Source: Lophius americanus (lineage: Eukaryota > Chordata > Actinopteri > Lophiiformes > Lophiidae). From it: 64,000 bases of DNA. Within the stretch, counting starts at the first letter, position 1. Every line of letters starts with the position of its first letter. The notes beneath the pieces were generated by a model. It saw only the letters and a program-made list of their open reading frames with translations, ran no database searches and was not told the origin of the DNA. The position numbers and the translations under genes were made by a program. The DNA is taken from positions 867,501 through 931,500 of the forward strand of contig JBBDHG010000161.1 in the NCBI GenBank assembly GCA_037951165.1, written 5' to 3'. Of the stretch, positions 1 through 12,525 are shown piece by piece.

Positions 1-2658
1 CAGCATGGGATGGGTTTTGATATTTGGGACATACAAACTAAACATACACACACAAAACGACTATTCAGCACCACCAACAACCCTCTGACCTGCACAAACA
101 TCCACCATGATTAAAAAAGTCAGAATGTCTCGAGGTTTCCGGGCTAGGTCAGGCAGACATTATCGAGTGCGCTGCTAAAAACACACACACACATTTTACA
201 TGCCTCATCTTCCTGTCCTTAAAGAGTGATGAGGTTGGAGCCTAGACGCTAAACTCACAATACATAACACTGTTTTGGTATGAATAGACATTTCATATGT
301 GAGTTGTCTGACTGAACTTAAGGCAGCATCAATGTAAGTAAAAAACAAACAAACTCACACATCGTTGCCATTCATAGTTTTTACGCATCCTTCTGTCTGA
401 TACTGCCACACAGAGAAAACACGAGTATTTAGCAAGAATAAATCAATACATTTGTACATCCTCCTCCTCATTTTACATTTCACATTTCACACTGTTTACG
501 AACCAGCAGCTGGTTGTTTGCAATACATCACAATAAGTTGCTTAAGCTCAGAGGGTTAAATACACTTCATATAATCAGTACGAGAAGACAGAAGGGTTAA
601 AAAAGACGGAAATTTAAAGCCCTAAATCCCCTATTTTAGATTATATTTTTACAAGATAACACTCCCATTACATTTATAATTTTCAGCATAAGATACAATC
701 ATTCATCGCAGTAATACTTCTAATTGATGGCTAGACAGTGACTCGAGTTTTACCGCACAAAATATTTTTAAGAAAATGATAAATGGAGTATGCTATTTGT
801 AGAATAATAAAGCGCCTTTCAGTCACTTCCCCTTTCACGTTAGCAAAACTTCAATTTAAGCTAGCTTCACAATGTTACCTTCAGAAGCAAATTTATTAGT
901 TTGTGTTTTATTGTAGTTTGATTTTATTTAATTTTTTTTAGAAAAGATGAGCGCATGGGCACATTTTTCAGAAAATCCAAATGTGAAAGATATAAATGTA
1001 TATACATTACTTTAAAATTGTTGTAATTGCACTAGATTACCACAATTTTAAGATTGAATGGGTCAAATAGGTAAATTTATTGTACTAGATTTGTAAATTG
1101 ACCCTTACAAACCTGGTTATCAGCAAAAGTAATAAGATTATATTATTATTATTATTATATTAAATATTATTATATAATATTTACCATGAATGCAGTTCAA
1201 TGGGAGGCGTATCTCAATCCTGTGTTAAACTAAAGTTCTGAACTTCCTATTGTAATAAATGCAATCATGAAACTGCATCAAGTGAGCCATGATTGCTTTT
1301 GACATTTAACATCATTTGAGTCAATGCAGGGTAAATTACTGGAAAATCTTTAGTGAATGAGTCGGTGAGACACGCCTGAAAGCATCATTAGTTTTGTGCT
1401 CATTTGGAAAGACGGGCTGCAGGTTCAGCCAGACCTAAAGATCCTCTGGAGGACCCTCCCCCTCAGTTGTGTCCTTCAAAGTACAAGAAGTGGCACACAG
1501 ATGCAGTTTAACATAATCTTTTTATATAGCATTTTTGAATGAATAACACCACTTAATAAAAGTAATAGGCTATTGCTTTATTTGAAAAATTCCACATCGA
1601 CCAAGCATCTAAAAAACAACTTATTGATCCCTTTAGCTCTAGAAATCCCCCCCCCCCCCTGACTGTCAAATCCATGAGGAAGGCTCTTTAAGGACACAGC
1701 TAGCATCCTTAGAATGTCCCCACCAACTTGTCAGGCAGTCATGTTATTCATGTGAACACACTTTAAATTCAGTCTACTGCTCAATGGCAGCCAATTGACA
1801 GATATCCTTCTCCTACTTTAAAACATGATCATTTGAATATTATGACCATTTCCAGAATAAATGGGGCTTTGTATATCTTCTTTGAGAATTTTTCTTCCAG
1901 TAATTTATCTGGTCCTCTCTGAGATGTCTGACGTGTCAAGTACTGTATTACTAATCTTACTCCAAGATAGACTGTTAAGGGCTTGCATGTAATTACATGA
2001 GCTATTATTAGATGTATTGATTATTTTCATCCAGGGTTTTCAATCTATATGGCATGGCTGCATTGAGCAGATATGTTGCAGATGCAGAAACTTCACCCCT
2101 GACACAAAGCGCGGATAGCTTCCTTTTTTTAAAAAATATCGTTATGGGTATGAGCAGAAAATAAGCTGTGCACTGTTAGTCATTAGGGCTGTGTAAACTG
2201 AAAGTAATCAATGTCATCATATTATTATAATGATTGATTATCGAGCTGAAACAAGTAATGAATTGTTTAGTTTCTTATTGGAATAACTAAGATTTTTTTC
2301 CAGTAGTGGGGGTATCAGGACACAAATCTTCTAGTTAAAATCAAAAATGAAAAAATGTGGGGTGTTTTTTTGTTTTGAGGATCTTTACGCTTTTGACTTT
2401 TGGTTGAAGTTAATGAAATTATTTCAGGTTCTAATGTAACTTTAATCAAATATCTATGTGGCCCCAGGCCCCACTCCCTTGTGGTACCCCACAAAGTATG
2501 AACATACAGTAGGAGCGGTACGCGTCCAATAATATCATATTATGAAATAGATTAGAATTATTTTCATAACTGCTTTATAACCATGGAGAGTTCTGTGGTT
2601 AATAACAAGCTGTATATCACCTTGCTGTGTATTTAAATTATCTTTCTCTGCCTTCAAG
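1..2658 (+). other. dlk1: Intron of dlk1 (upstream of the last exon)
   Basis: This stretch precedes the dlk1 terminal exon and ends in a good acceptor, a pyrimidine-rich tract followed by AG at 2657-2658. I searched it for cysteine-rich EGF-coding exons and saw none, so the signal peptide, DSL-like region and first EGF repeats should lie left of the window. It holds only short simple repeats, such as a CA run near 180 and a C run near 1650. Confidence 0.7.
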
Positions 2659-3442
2659 CTCTCCTTGTCAGAACGGAGGCACGTGTACGGATGTCTCAGC
2701 AGCATACTCCTCCTGTTTATGTCCCCCTGGATTTTCTGGAGACTTCTGTGAAATCGACATTGACAGCTGTCAGCCAAACCCCTGCCTCAATGGTGGCAAC
2801 TGTACAAACCACGGCCTGGCTTTCACATGTGTTTGTCCGCACGGCTATATTGGTTTCACTTGCAATGAAACCACCAGCCTTTCGCCCTGTTCTGGCAGGC
2901 CCTGCTCCAATAAGGGCACATGTGTTGGTCAGCTTGATGGAACATTCTGGTGCATTTGCCAGAAAAGGTTTACAGGTCCAACGTGTTCCCTGCAGCACAG
3001 ACCAAAGGCCAGGTCTAAGTCGGTTGGCAACCGGCCTTTGGACCACAGAGTGTTTGCGCTCACTCCGCAGCACTACTCTCACTCCGCTCACACCTTCCAC
3101 AAGCTTCTCACACCACCCGAGAGAGATCTACTCAAGATCACCATGAAGGAGACAGTCCACTCCCCCGGTGTCCTTGTCACACACGGCCAGCTTATCTGCT
3201 TCGGCATGCTGGCCCTGCTCACCTGCTTGGTCATTTTAGGAACGACGGGTATTGTGTTTTTTGGCCGTTTCGAGACGTGGCTGGCTAATGCGAAGTACAG
3301 CAAGCTTGTTCGACAGCAAAGGGAGCATCTGCTGAGAGAAGCCGGCAACACGAGGGTGGGAGAGCCGGAGCACTCGGTAAACATCATCTTGTCGGAGAAG
3401 ATTAGGCTAGCCAGGTTTGGGAAACAATACACTTCCATCTGA
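2659..3442 (+). CDS. dlk1: Delta-like 1 (protein delta homolog 1), terminal coding exon, 5' partial
   Basis: Dlk1 is a single-pass membrane protein, a non-canonical Notch-pathway ligand that restrains differentiation, for example of adipocytes. The exon starts after AG at 2657-2658, with one base completing a split codon. It encodes three EGF-like repeats. The first (about 2660-2750) has only five cysteines because its first Cys lies in the previous exon. The next two (about 2768-2863 and 2888-2986) have all six. N-x-T sequons sit at 2798 and 2864. A Ser/His-rich juxtamembrane stalk follows, then a hydrophobic helix (about 3191-3262) and a tail of about 58 residues. The GVL..GQ.ICF segment before the helix and the tail motif VNIILSEKI resemble mammalian DLK1, and these separate it from DLK2 and Notch ligands. 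No DSL domain or C-terminal PDZ-type valine is seen. The stop TGA is at 3440-3442. Identification is strong; earlier exons are outside the window. Confidence 0.95.
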
Positions 3443-3529
3443 TCGAATCGCCTCTCCCTCTGGAAGCAGTTAAAATGAACGTCATAAAATTCCATGGGGT
3501 AAATACTATGACTGTTGTACAGTTATGTT

Positions 3530-3535
3530 AATAAA
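3530..3535 (+). promoter_or_regulatory. dlk1: Polyadenylation signal AATAAA of dlk1
   Basis: A canonical AATAAA lies 88 bases after the dlk1 stop codon, which would give a short 3' UTR. Another AATAAA near 4026 could be an alternative distal site. Cleavage has not been shown. Confidence 0.6.
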
Positions 3536-5395
3536 GTGAGAACTACTGGACTCTACTAGAATGTATTTGAGTGTATAGTCTAATCTAGTAAGAGGAGAAC
3601 CATGACATTGGATTATTCGTGTCTTTTTAAATTCTATTCTCCAAAAATTCCTTATAAAAATGTAGGACATTTTATGAAAAACACTTATAGCATCTGTGAA
3701 ACCTTAATGGGATTGAAATGAATTTGATTTTAAGAACCAACGGAGCACTTATGACCATTTTCCTTTCAGTACTTATAACATGAAGTCTTGCTGCTGATTT
3801 CTCTGATGGACATGACGTGTCATATTTTATAAAAATGACTTGAACAGCAAGAACTTGAACTTAACGAATAACCAACAGTCCGACTGAATATCAGTGATTA
3901 TCTTTGAAATCATGAATTTTAAATAATCAAGCCCCTTAAATGTCAGAATTTGATTTTCTTTTTCTTTTTTTAAAGTAATTATGTTGATTTTGACAGAAGA
4001 GTATTTCATTGTGAACTGTTGCTCAAATAAAACAAACAAGCAGAACAGTTCCCCTCAGGTTGACAAATATCTGATCATTTTCCCGACATTTGTAAAACTT
4101 AACACGTTGAGAAAAAAATAATTCTAATAAGAAATGGAAGTTAATGACCTCACCGACTCCCATCGTAACTCATCGTGAATTTGCTTATCCCTGCAAAGAG
4201 ACAAAGTGACTTTGTACAGTGTGTACAGTTGAAATGTGCAAGTAGTTATGACATTACAACCCGACCTGCTGTACCCTCAAATCCTCCAGGTAATAAATCG
4301 TAAAACATCATCATAGATGCTTCTCATGCAAATAATCAGCTGTGCGGTACCCAAGTGTAGGTCATATCATTTCCATACATTAGGTGTTAAAGTTATACAC
4401 ATACAGATGCACTCACTGCTGAAGATGGCTGTCTCTCGCTGTTCCTCAAGAAATGAAGCTGTGCATTTCACCTATTTGTATCAGTCCAATGAAAATCTCA
4501 AACTTTCACTTATTGATCAATCTTTGTTGCAACACCGCTTCTCCCTGTCAGTGACGGAGTTGCCTGGGGTCATGCATCATGACTTTGAAGGCCCTGAAAT
4601 CAATACTACACAAAATCTTTGTTTGTCTCGACAAACAACAAAAACAAATGTTTCATACCTGTTTAAGATGTGGAACATATTGCATGTTAAATATTGAAAT
4701 GTATATGTTGCTTAAATGAGAATTTTTAATCCAGGCGTTAGAAAGACACGCTATAAAATAGAGTAGAAGTGACTTTCAGTTCCCTCATGACCCACTGGGT
4801 AGATTCTGTTTATGGTGTGGGTGGTGTTTACCGCACCTCTGTGGATTGTTATCTCGGGCCGTAATAAGATTTGTAATTGCGGGCTGTTCATTCCATTAAA
4901 CTTCGATGATTTATAAGTGGCATTTCTACAGGGAGGGAGGTGATGAAACCCAGGCAGTACCTGACAGTTTTGGATTACTTACTGTTGTACTTTTGTCAGA
5001 TAATGTAATAATGTCTCTTAATTACTGAAAATAAAATATGCCCAATGATATAATTTGGTCTGTTTATGTTTCTGGCTTAAAAAAAAACAACAGATTAATC
5101 TTTAGTCTATATCTTGAAGCTTTTGATAGTGATGACAACACAAAGGAGGTTAAGACAAGGTCAAATGCTTCACACCAGAGGTCCGATACACATGTTGTGT
5201 GTAGCACCGATTACCTGTCTGGAAAATCAGTGAAACAAATGTCTTGCTCTGAGATTCTTCATACATTTCTCCAGAGGAATAACTCGGCGGTATTCAACGG
5301 CAAGTCTTCACTCCTCCACTGTACCTCGTGTGTTTGGTAGCAGTCTCTGTCTCCACCTTGTGGTACATCCTTTTTATGCCACCTGATTATAGCTG
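3536..5395. other. Intergenic, no gene recognised
   Basis: AT-rich sequence downstream of dlk1. Open frames at 4317-4697 and 5038-5340 have no recognisable domain, atypical composition and no splice context, so I treat them as chance. Confidence 0.6.
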
Positions 5396-5399
5396 CAGT

Positions 5400-6020
5400 T
5401 CTCTGCTTGAGTCAAATGAAGAACGTCATATGCTGCCTTCCCCGACAGCAGGGGGATATCCTTGAAAAGCTCCCAATCCCCTGCCTTGCACAAGCAATTA
5501 TCTTTTTTGAATTCCCGAAATTAAATATGACTCATTAATAATCTCAAATAGTCCATATTGCTTCAACCGAACCGTTTGTATATGCTGAGATAAGATCCCA
5601 TAGTGACCCAATAATAACTTTTTCTGAGCTCCATAATAAAGTAAGACAGATTTTCCTTGTCTCAATTCATATGAAGTTTTTACATAATATAAGATATTTT
5701 AACGTAACGAGACATATGGTTGGGAACTAACTGTCGAAAAAGTCCCCCTAGAGAGTGAAATATGAAAAATGACATGAAACTATGACCGATACACGTTTAG
5801 ATATCCTTAAGTCCTTTTGTGTGAAGATGTTAGGAACTTATAGTTTTTCTTTAAAAAAAAAAAAATAAAATAGGATATATACAAGATTAAAAACTACTAA
5901 TGTGGAAATTGGACCAATAGAAAACAAACTTTTGGGGATAAAGTACCCCCTACTATCCATAATATATAACCATCCTCGCGTAAAAATCAATCCAGTTCTT
6001 CCTCGCACATAGGTCCATGT
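5400..6020 (-). repeat. Family X interspersed repeat, long copy
   Basis: Read on the - strand, this begins with a head (TAGTGCGAGGAAGA-like, about 5990-6012). Blocks resembling CACTAGGGGGAGCTTT follow (about 5945 and 5745), then A/T-rich arms containing CATATGAA. It closes with a tail resembling GGGGATATCC..CTGTCGGGGAAGGCAGC (about 5430-5460). The same head, blocks and tail recur at 22.4, 23.9, 42.9, 44.4, 52.0 and 60.9 kb. No coding capacity or terminal inverted repeat is seen. I do not recognise a named family. Confidence 0.6.
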
Positions 6021-6239
6021 GGTTATACAATCTGAAAATTCTCCATGGAATAGTTTTTTGAGTTTATACGAAGGATCAGTGGACACAGTGGCGGAGGCAG
6101 CGATGACAGTTCCATTATATCCACGACTTTTTGGGAATATAAATACAAGCACACAAAGTCATTTGTAGCTGTTAATTTCTCAAAGAGCCAGCCTATTATC
6201 AGTCCTCCCATTTTCTGTAACGTAGAACCTATCCCAATT

Positions 6240-6435
6240 AAAATTGGTTAGGAGGTTGGTTACACTCTTGACAAGTCGCCAGTTCAAACGACAACAAACA
6301 ATTACTCAGGTTCTTACTTACTCGTAGTCTAGAGTCACCAATTTACCGGCACTCCTTGTTTTAGGACTGTGAGACAATTTGAGAACCTGGAGGGAACCCA
6401 TGAAAATATGACGAGAAAAGGTAAACTGCGCATAT
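6240..6435 (-). repeat. Common teleost interspersed repeat
   Basis: The reverse complement carries a series of short phrases I associate with a very abundant teleost repeat: a CCTCCAGGTTCTC-like segment, then GTGACTCTAGACTACGAGTA, then a segment like GAACTGGCGACTTGTC. A second, shorter relative lies at 63577-63671 in the other orientation. The assignment rests on remembered word patterns, not on an alignment. Confidence 0.5.
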
Positions 6436-7710
6436 CAATCAATCAATCAATCTTTATTTATATAGCGCCAATTCACAACAACAGTTGTCTCAAGGTGCTT
6501 TCCAGAAAGAGCAGGTCTAGACCAGACTCTTTATATAATTAGCTACAGGACCCAACAAATTCCTCCTTGAGCAAGCACTTGGCGACAATGGCGAGAAAAA
6601 ACTGCCCTTTAACGGGCAGAAACCTCGAGCAGATCCAAGACTCAGGGTGGAGGGCCTACTGCCATGATCGGTCGGGTTTGAGAAAAAAGAGAGCGAGAAA
6701 GAGAGAGACACGGGTGAGGAGAGATACAGACGGGGGAAGAAGCAGCAATGATATCAGCCATAATCCACTTTCTCCAACCGCTCCATGGTCGGGCCGCGGC
6801 AGCAGCAGGGATCCCAGGTTGATAATAACATTAATATTAATGTAACATATAGTGATAGCTTATGGGGAAATACTATACAATAATAATAATAATGTTAAAA
6901 ATAATCACCATCATCATGAGTATCTTGTGATCAGTAGACATCGAGCAGGTTCACAGCAGCAGATGCAATCACCAACCATGTGACCTTACAGGGCGGGAAA
7001 ACACAAAGACTCCAGGGAAGAAGTCAAGTTAGTAACATGCATTTAATCCATTAACGTGCATTAATCCATTTAACATGCATCAAACCATTTAACATGAATT
7101 AATCCAGTGACATGCATTAAAGTGAGTGGGGTGTATAAAGAGGGACAGTGAGAGAGGAAGAGAGAAAAGCTCAGTGCATCATGGGAGATACCCTAGCAGT
7201 CTAAACCTATAGCAGCATAGCTAAGAGCTAGCTTATGCCAGCCTTAATTATAAACTTTATCATAAAGGAAAGTTTTAAGCCTACTTTTAAATGTAGAGAG
7301 GGTCTCTGCCCCCCAAACTTCTGCTTTGTACGTGAGCAGAAAGATTTTGAATTCGATCTGGATTTTACTGGGAGCCAATGAAGGGAAGCTAATACAGGAG
7401 AGATATGTTCTCTTAACCTGGTTCTGGTCAGCACCCGTGCAGCAGCGTTCTGGATCAGCTGGAGGGGCTTCAGAGACTTATTGGGACTACCTGCTGGTAG
7501 GGCATTACAGTAATCCAGCCTGGAAGTAACAAATGCATGAACTAACTTTTCTGCATCTTTTTGTGACAGAATGTATCGTATTTTAGAAATATTGCGCAAA
7601 TGAAAAAAGGCAGTCCTAGAAATCTGTTTTATAAAGGTCATATACTGATCAAAAATGAAAAAGGTTTCATGACCTGGAAGTAAGGACTCATAATCAACAA
7701 TCTGTCTCAA
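6436..7710 (-). mobile_element. L2-clade LINE, 5'-truncated 3' end
   Basis: On the - strand, 7710-7228 encodes the C-terminal part of an L2-type reverse transcriptase: HLRNISKIR, then DAEKLVHAFVTSRLDYCNAL, then a SLHWLPV motif. A 3' UTR of about 780 bases follows. It ends in TTGGCGCTATATAAATAAAG and a short (ATTG)n tail at 6437-6452, typical of fish L2 3' ends. The catalytic RT motifs and endonuclease are missing, as expected for 5' truncation during target-primed insertion. It is a dead copy, distinct from the longer L2 at 9.3-12.4 kb. Confidence 0.8.
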
Positions 7711-7729
7711 TGACTCAAAGAGGCAAATA

Positions 7730-8674
7730 TAACAAGGAAAAATATATATTTGGGTCCATGTTTGAATAATTTACCAATATTACATTATAGTCTGTGTGTC
7801 ACCCTGTATGCTCACACATGTGTTTATATTACTCTGGTGGATTAGACTTCTAGTCAGCTGAAAGTGAGTGGCTGTAAAGCACTTACAGCTTAGCAGAAAT
7901 ATGTAGGCTGATTAATAAGAATAATAAAGGCACAACAGGATGCCTTACCTCAAACCTCCCTTCTTTTAATGACAAACAGGGTCCGAGGTAAGCTGTTACC
8001 TCGAAAGCGGAAATGACAAGAAGGGTGCGACTGCCCTTTCATTAAAACAATCTCTTGGTTGAAGTGGTGATGATGTAAGCAAACAGCTGTGGCATTTGAC
8101 TAATGACAGCTTCTGTCCTATCTGCTTCAAGTAGTTCCTTCTGGCGAAATCAGTCTGACTGTGTCTTCATACTTGGTGTTTCCCGCCCTACAGGGTGCAG
8201 CCGAACAATGGAGAGTGTGTGGGATATGTCAATCAAGAAGAAGAAAATTGCACACTTCATACCTTTATGAAATATAGGTTAAGTACTATAACCTATTCAT
8301 AATATAAGCTATCACTATATTTATCATACCTGAGATATTTACTTTGGCATCATTCTATGCAATATCAATAAAAACTCTACTATACGTACTTATTCATAGT
8401 TTATTTAAAGGAAACAGACACAATCTACATCGATAGAAACTACTCAATGCAAGCCTCATAGTGCTTCTTTCGCAGGAATTGTATTAACTTGTAATAACAG
8501 GATGCAGGGAAATGAAAGAAGGCAGTACAGACAGATGGTGATAAAACAGAAAGAATGTAGAATACTGTAGAATTTCTTGAACAATGACATAAAACTGAAC
8601 ATAACTGCATATTTGTTCTGGAAGAAAGCATGAACCTGTAACTCTCTTCAATATAGAGTTGATTGATATATATG

Positions 8675-8706
<32 letters not shown>

Positions 8707-9300
8707 TATATATCTCATAGATATAGATGAGATTTGTTAAGGCCACATTGTACAGTATTTGGGTAGTGGCGTAGACCCCTACCCCTGTCCAGAGATGGCC
8801 ATTTAAGCTGAATTTAGATGGCTTCCTTCACTCCTCTATCAAACCAGATATCATTGTGAGCGAAGTTGTCTCAAATGAGTGTCCCTTGTCCTTGATATGC
8901 AGATGGATGCCAAGTCCTATCAAGAAGCTGTTTCAGTTCATTGCCTGAGTTTTTTTTTTGGGGGGGGGGGGCGTTTTCGTACTACATTGAAGCATTTCTC
9001 ACTTCTGACCCCAGAATCCATGAGAAAGACTTTCCTAAAAAAAAGAAGGGAAAAAAACAACAGAATCCTAATCAAATTCCACTACATCTGAATGGAGGCA
9101 TGTATAAAAGAAAAAGCTGTTTTCCATTTTATGCCTATTGCTAAAATTAATAAACTGAATAAAACATTTATTTTTTATTGTTTCCTGCATTTCAAACAGC
9201 TTTGTTCATTGTTCGTTTCACTGTGAATGGCAGTGATGCTTGGGCCATTTACTCAATACACACACTTTAAAGCACGGGCTAGCTGAGCCCTAGTCAGCTG
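7730..9300. other. Intergenic, microsatellites only
   Basis: No gene recognised. It contains an (AT)n tract at about 8664-8715 and a T-run/G-run at 8949-8972. The open frames at 8440-8718 are by-products of the AT tract. Confidence 0.6.
8664..8715. repeat. (AT)n microsatellite
   Basis: Alternating TA sequence with a few interruptions (GATATA, CATCATA). It is nearly self-complementary and likely polymorphic. Confidence 0.9.
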
Positions 9301-9435
9301 TGTATCATAATAATAATAAAATTATATTTTATTTATAACGCACTTTACATTTAGATCAAATTTAAAGGCATTTATCAAAAATATAATTATGATTATATAA
9401 AAATATGGCCAAAAAGCAATAATTTTAATTAAAAG

Positions 9436-10957
9436 TTATAAGTTCACAGTATAGGTCTCAGTCGTCTGTGGAGCCCTCAGATGGTCAGGGAGGGCATTCC
9501 ACAGACGAGGGGCAGCAGAACAGAAGGCCCGATCACCAGTGGTGTTGGGCTTGGTCCGGTGAAGGATTAGGTGGTATGAGTGGGTAGAACGGAGGGATCG
9601 TGTTGAAGTAAGTGGGGTGAGTAGTTCTTTCAGGTAGGGGGGTGCGTTTCCATGGATGCACTGGTGAGTGAGGAGAGAGATCTTATAATCAATCCTGGTG
9701 GAGATGGGAAACCAATGAAGAGAATGAAGAACGGGGATGATGTTTTCGTGTTTACGAACACTCATCAAGATCTTTGCACCACTGTTTTGAAAACACTGAA
9801 GTATTTGAAGACTTTTATCAGGGATCCCGATGACAAGTGCGTTACACTTATCCAGTCTGGAGGAGACGAACGCGTGGACCAGCTTTTCGGCATCACTCAT
9901 GGTGAGTGAACAATGGAGTTTGGAAATATTTCTGAAATGATGAAAGGAGATCTTGCAGATGTGTTTGATGTGGGATTCAGAAGTTAGTTGAGGGTCGAAT
10001 CTTATGCTGAGGTTGGTGACTGATGAAGAGAGGGGTATGTTGTGACCAGAGAAGGTAATGCTGGTTATGGAGGAAGACTGGTTATGATGTGGGGTGCCAA
10101 TTAAAATTGCTTGTGTTTTGGAGCTGTTCAACTGGAGAAAGTTATGTTTCATCCACACCTTTATCGCCTTCAGACAAGCGCGGAGAGTTGACAGGGGAGA
10201 TGATGATGACGATGAGGATGGAGAAGCTGCAGAGGAAGATGTGTCAGTTTTTGTTTAGATTTTGCGTGTCATCAACGTAGCAATGGAATGAGAGCCCATA
10301 TCGACTGATGACATGGCCAAGGGGGAACATGTACAGTATGAAGAGAATAGCGCCGAGGACTGATCCCTGGGGGACCCCAAAAGTGACTGTGTGTGTCCGG
10401 GACCTTGAACTTCCAAGGGAAACGTATTCTGTTCTGTCGGTGAAGTAGGGTTAAAACCAGTTTAGGGCGGTGGCAGTTAGTCCAATGATTTGATGTAGGC
10501 GGTGTAGGAGTATTCCATGGTCCACATGGTCAAAGTCAGCAGACAAATCGAGGAAATTGAGGAGGAAAGGTGAACCAGCATCTGCTGCCATCCGTAGGTC
10601 ATTTGTGACTCTAAGCAGAGTTTTTTCTGTGCTGTGGGCAAAGCGGAAACCAGAGTGAAAGGTTTCAAAGAGATTGTTGTATTTGAGGTTGTCCTGGAGG
10701 TGGGCAGCAACTACTTTTTCCTGTACTTTGGAGAGGAATGGGAGTTTGGAAATGGGCCTGTAATTTGCAAAAACTTCTGGATTGAGAGTGGGTTTTTTGA
10801 GGATTGGTCTGATTATGGCGGCTTTTAGGGCAGATGGAACAAAGCTAGCCTGGAGGGATTGGTTTATTACAGCGGTGATCAGGGGACTGATGGAAGAGAT
10901 GTTAGTTTTCACTAGGGCTGTAGGAAAGGGGTCGAGGGCACAGGTGGAGGATTTCAT
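9436..10957 (-). pseudogene. L2 LINE reverse transcriptase region, interrupted
   Basis: Motifs in order on the - strand are a fingers segment FANYRPISKLPFLSK, the first catalytic Asp in LDLSADFDHVDH, FGVPQGSVLG, and the YVDD box (about 10.28 kb). After these come the thumb segment HNFLQLNSSKTQ and the C-terminal DAEKLVHAFVSSRLDKCNAL. A stop codon after NWF (10449-10451) breaks the frame, and further changes follow near 10.2 kb. The catalytic Asp residues remain recognisable, so the decay is moderate. Confidence 0.83.
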
Positions 10958-11306
10958 TGTCCTGATGAAAACCTCAACATCCTGCTGTGTGATTTCTGGG
11001 AAGCATACCAGATAGGTAGAGTGGAGAAACCAGACAGGACAGAATGGATTGAGTCAATTTTCCATTTGAAGAAAGCCATGAAATTATTACAGTGCTCCTC
11101 TGTAATTTCTGTAAGTGGGGGAGTTTATGGTTTTAGAAGATGGTTGATAGTGGAAAACAGCTGCTTAGAATTTCCAAGACTGGTTTTGATGATGTTCGAG
11201 TAGAACAGTGATCGTGCCCCTCTAAGGGTCTTTGAGTAGACCTTTTGGTTTGTGCTAGCCTTCCCGAAAGGCTAGCACAGTGAGACCTGACCCTTTATAA
11301 CGCCGC

Positions 11307-12334
11307 TCAAGGGCGACGCCCAGCTGCCTTCTCGCTGGTGAACCAGGGGGCTGAGTGGGAGAAAGTGACTGTTCTAGTTTTTACAGGGGAGTGACGATCC
11401 AGGATGCTACACAGGGAGTTATTGTAGAAATCTAGTGAGTTATTGGCTGATACAAAGTTTGCAGAAAGAAGATGCTGGAGGACAATTGTCATGGTTTCTG
11501 GATTGAGGTTTTTCAAATTCCTGAAGTACATTTGACATTTGGGCTTGGTGAGGGGGGACACAAGTGAAAATTCCACAGAGACGGCCTCGTGGTCGAACAC
11601 ACCCAGATCGTACACAAGAAGATTGCTGAGAGGAGCCGAGTCAGTGATGACTAGATCCAGAGTGTGCCCCATGGTGTGGGTGGGGACATCGACAAGTTGC
11701 CTGAGATTAAAACAATCCAGTAGTTGGAGAAATACGGATGCAAAACGACATGCAGGGGAGTTGACATGAATGTTCATATCTCCAAGTACTATAATATTGG
11801 CAGAGGTTGTGTAAAATGTCGACAAAAGGTTGTACATCTCAGAGATGAAGGCTGGGTTTGGTTTGGGCGGTCGGTAGATTAGAAGTATGGTCATGGTGAA
11901 AGGGGGTTTACAATTAAATGCCAGGCATTCAAAAGAAGAGATTTCTTGCAACGGCAGTGGAGAAAAGTCCAAATCACTGCTGTAGATGACAGACAGACCA
12001 CCACGACCAGTGCTGCGGGTTTCTGGAGGCAAGAGTAACCGGTGGGACTGGTCTCATTCAGGACAGAAAAATCATCTGGTTGTTGCCAGGTTTCTGTAAG
12101 GCACATCACATCTAAACACTTGTCCAGGATGTGGTCATGTATGAGGCATGATTTGTTTGTGAGAGATTGTGTATTAAATAGTTCAATTTTAATACTAGAT
12201 GGAGCAGTGAGTCTCTGTATTGGCAGAGGAAGACTGAAATCCACTCCACGTTCTCTAATCCGCAAAGTGAGTAACTTTATGGAGGAAACTCCAGCGCCAC
12301 TAGTGGGAAGAGCGACAGCGTTCTGATGACGCAC
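11307..12334 (-). pseudogene. L2 LINE endonuclease region, frame-shifted
   Basis: This is the exonuclease/endonuclease/phosphatase-type domain that nicks target DNA for reverse transcription. Motifs in order are FNTQSL (near the start), CLTETW (metal-binding Glu), GGLSVIY, ILLIYRPP, VLGDMNIHV (catalytic Asp-x-Asn), LDLVITDS and FDHEAVSVEF (terminal Asp-His). All key residues are visible, but they are split over two frames: 12334-11891 carries the N-terminal motifs and 12032-11307 the rest. A non-functional remnant. Confidence 0.82.
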
Positions 12335-12480
12335 TGCATGTCAGACCAAAAGGACGGAATGGAGTGATCAGATCGGGAGTAAACAAACTTAGAATAGCTA
12401 CTTCTGTGAATGTAGCGGGGCCGGCAAAGGAGTCCAAGATGTTTAATAACCGATATGCACAACAGAGTGTTGTAGTTGTT

Positions 12481-12525
12481 GAATTACATCAGTTGGTTGG
12501 CTGATGTAATTCAGCCAACCAACTG
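12481..12525. repeat. Two overlapping inverted repeats (alternative hairpins)
   Basis: A 12-base arm GAATTACATCAG pairs with CTGATGTAATTC around TTGGTTGG. The overlapping arm CAGTTGGTTGGCTGA pairs perfectly over 15 bases with TCAGCCAACCAACTG around TGTAAT. The two hairpins exclude each other. They lie just outside the 5' end of the L2 element. Confidence 0.85.

Larger units (their letters stand above)
9305..12445 (-). mobile_element. Nearly full-length L2-clade LINE, inactivated
   Basis: In - orientation the element has an apurinic-type endonuclease region (12334-11307), a linker, a reverse transcriptase (10957-9436) and a short 3' UTR ending in an (ATT)n tail at about 9308-9320. At roughly 3.1 kb it is close to a complete L2. 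Coding is interrupted by a frame change in the endonuclease (about 11.9-12.0 kb), a gap in frame between 11.3 and 10.95 kb, and a stop just after NWF in the RT (10449-10451). It is therefore not autonomous. A perfect hairpin at 11251-11279 interrupts the linker. Confidence 0.85.

Noticed and set aside
2691..3146. Frame on + inside the dlk1 exon, and two on the - strand
   Set aside because: Out-of-frame shadows of the EGF-coding exon.
5038..5340. 100-codon frame and the neighbouring frame at 4317-4697
   Set aside because: Atypical amino-acid composition and no motif; compatible with chance.
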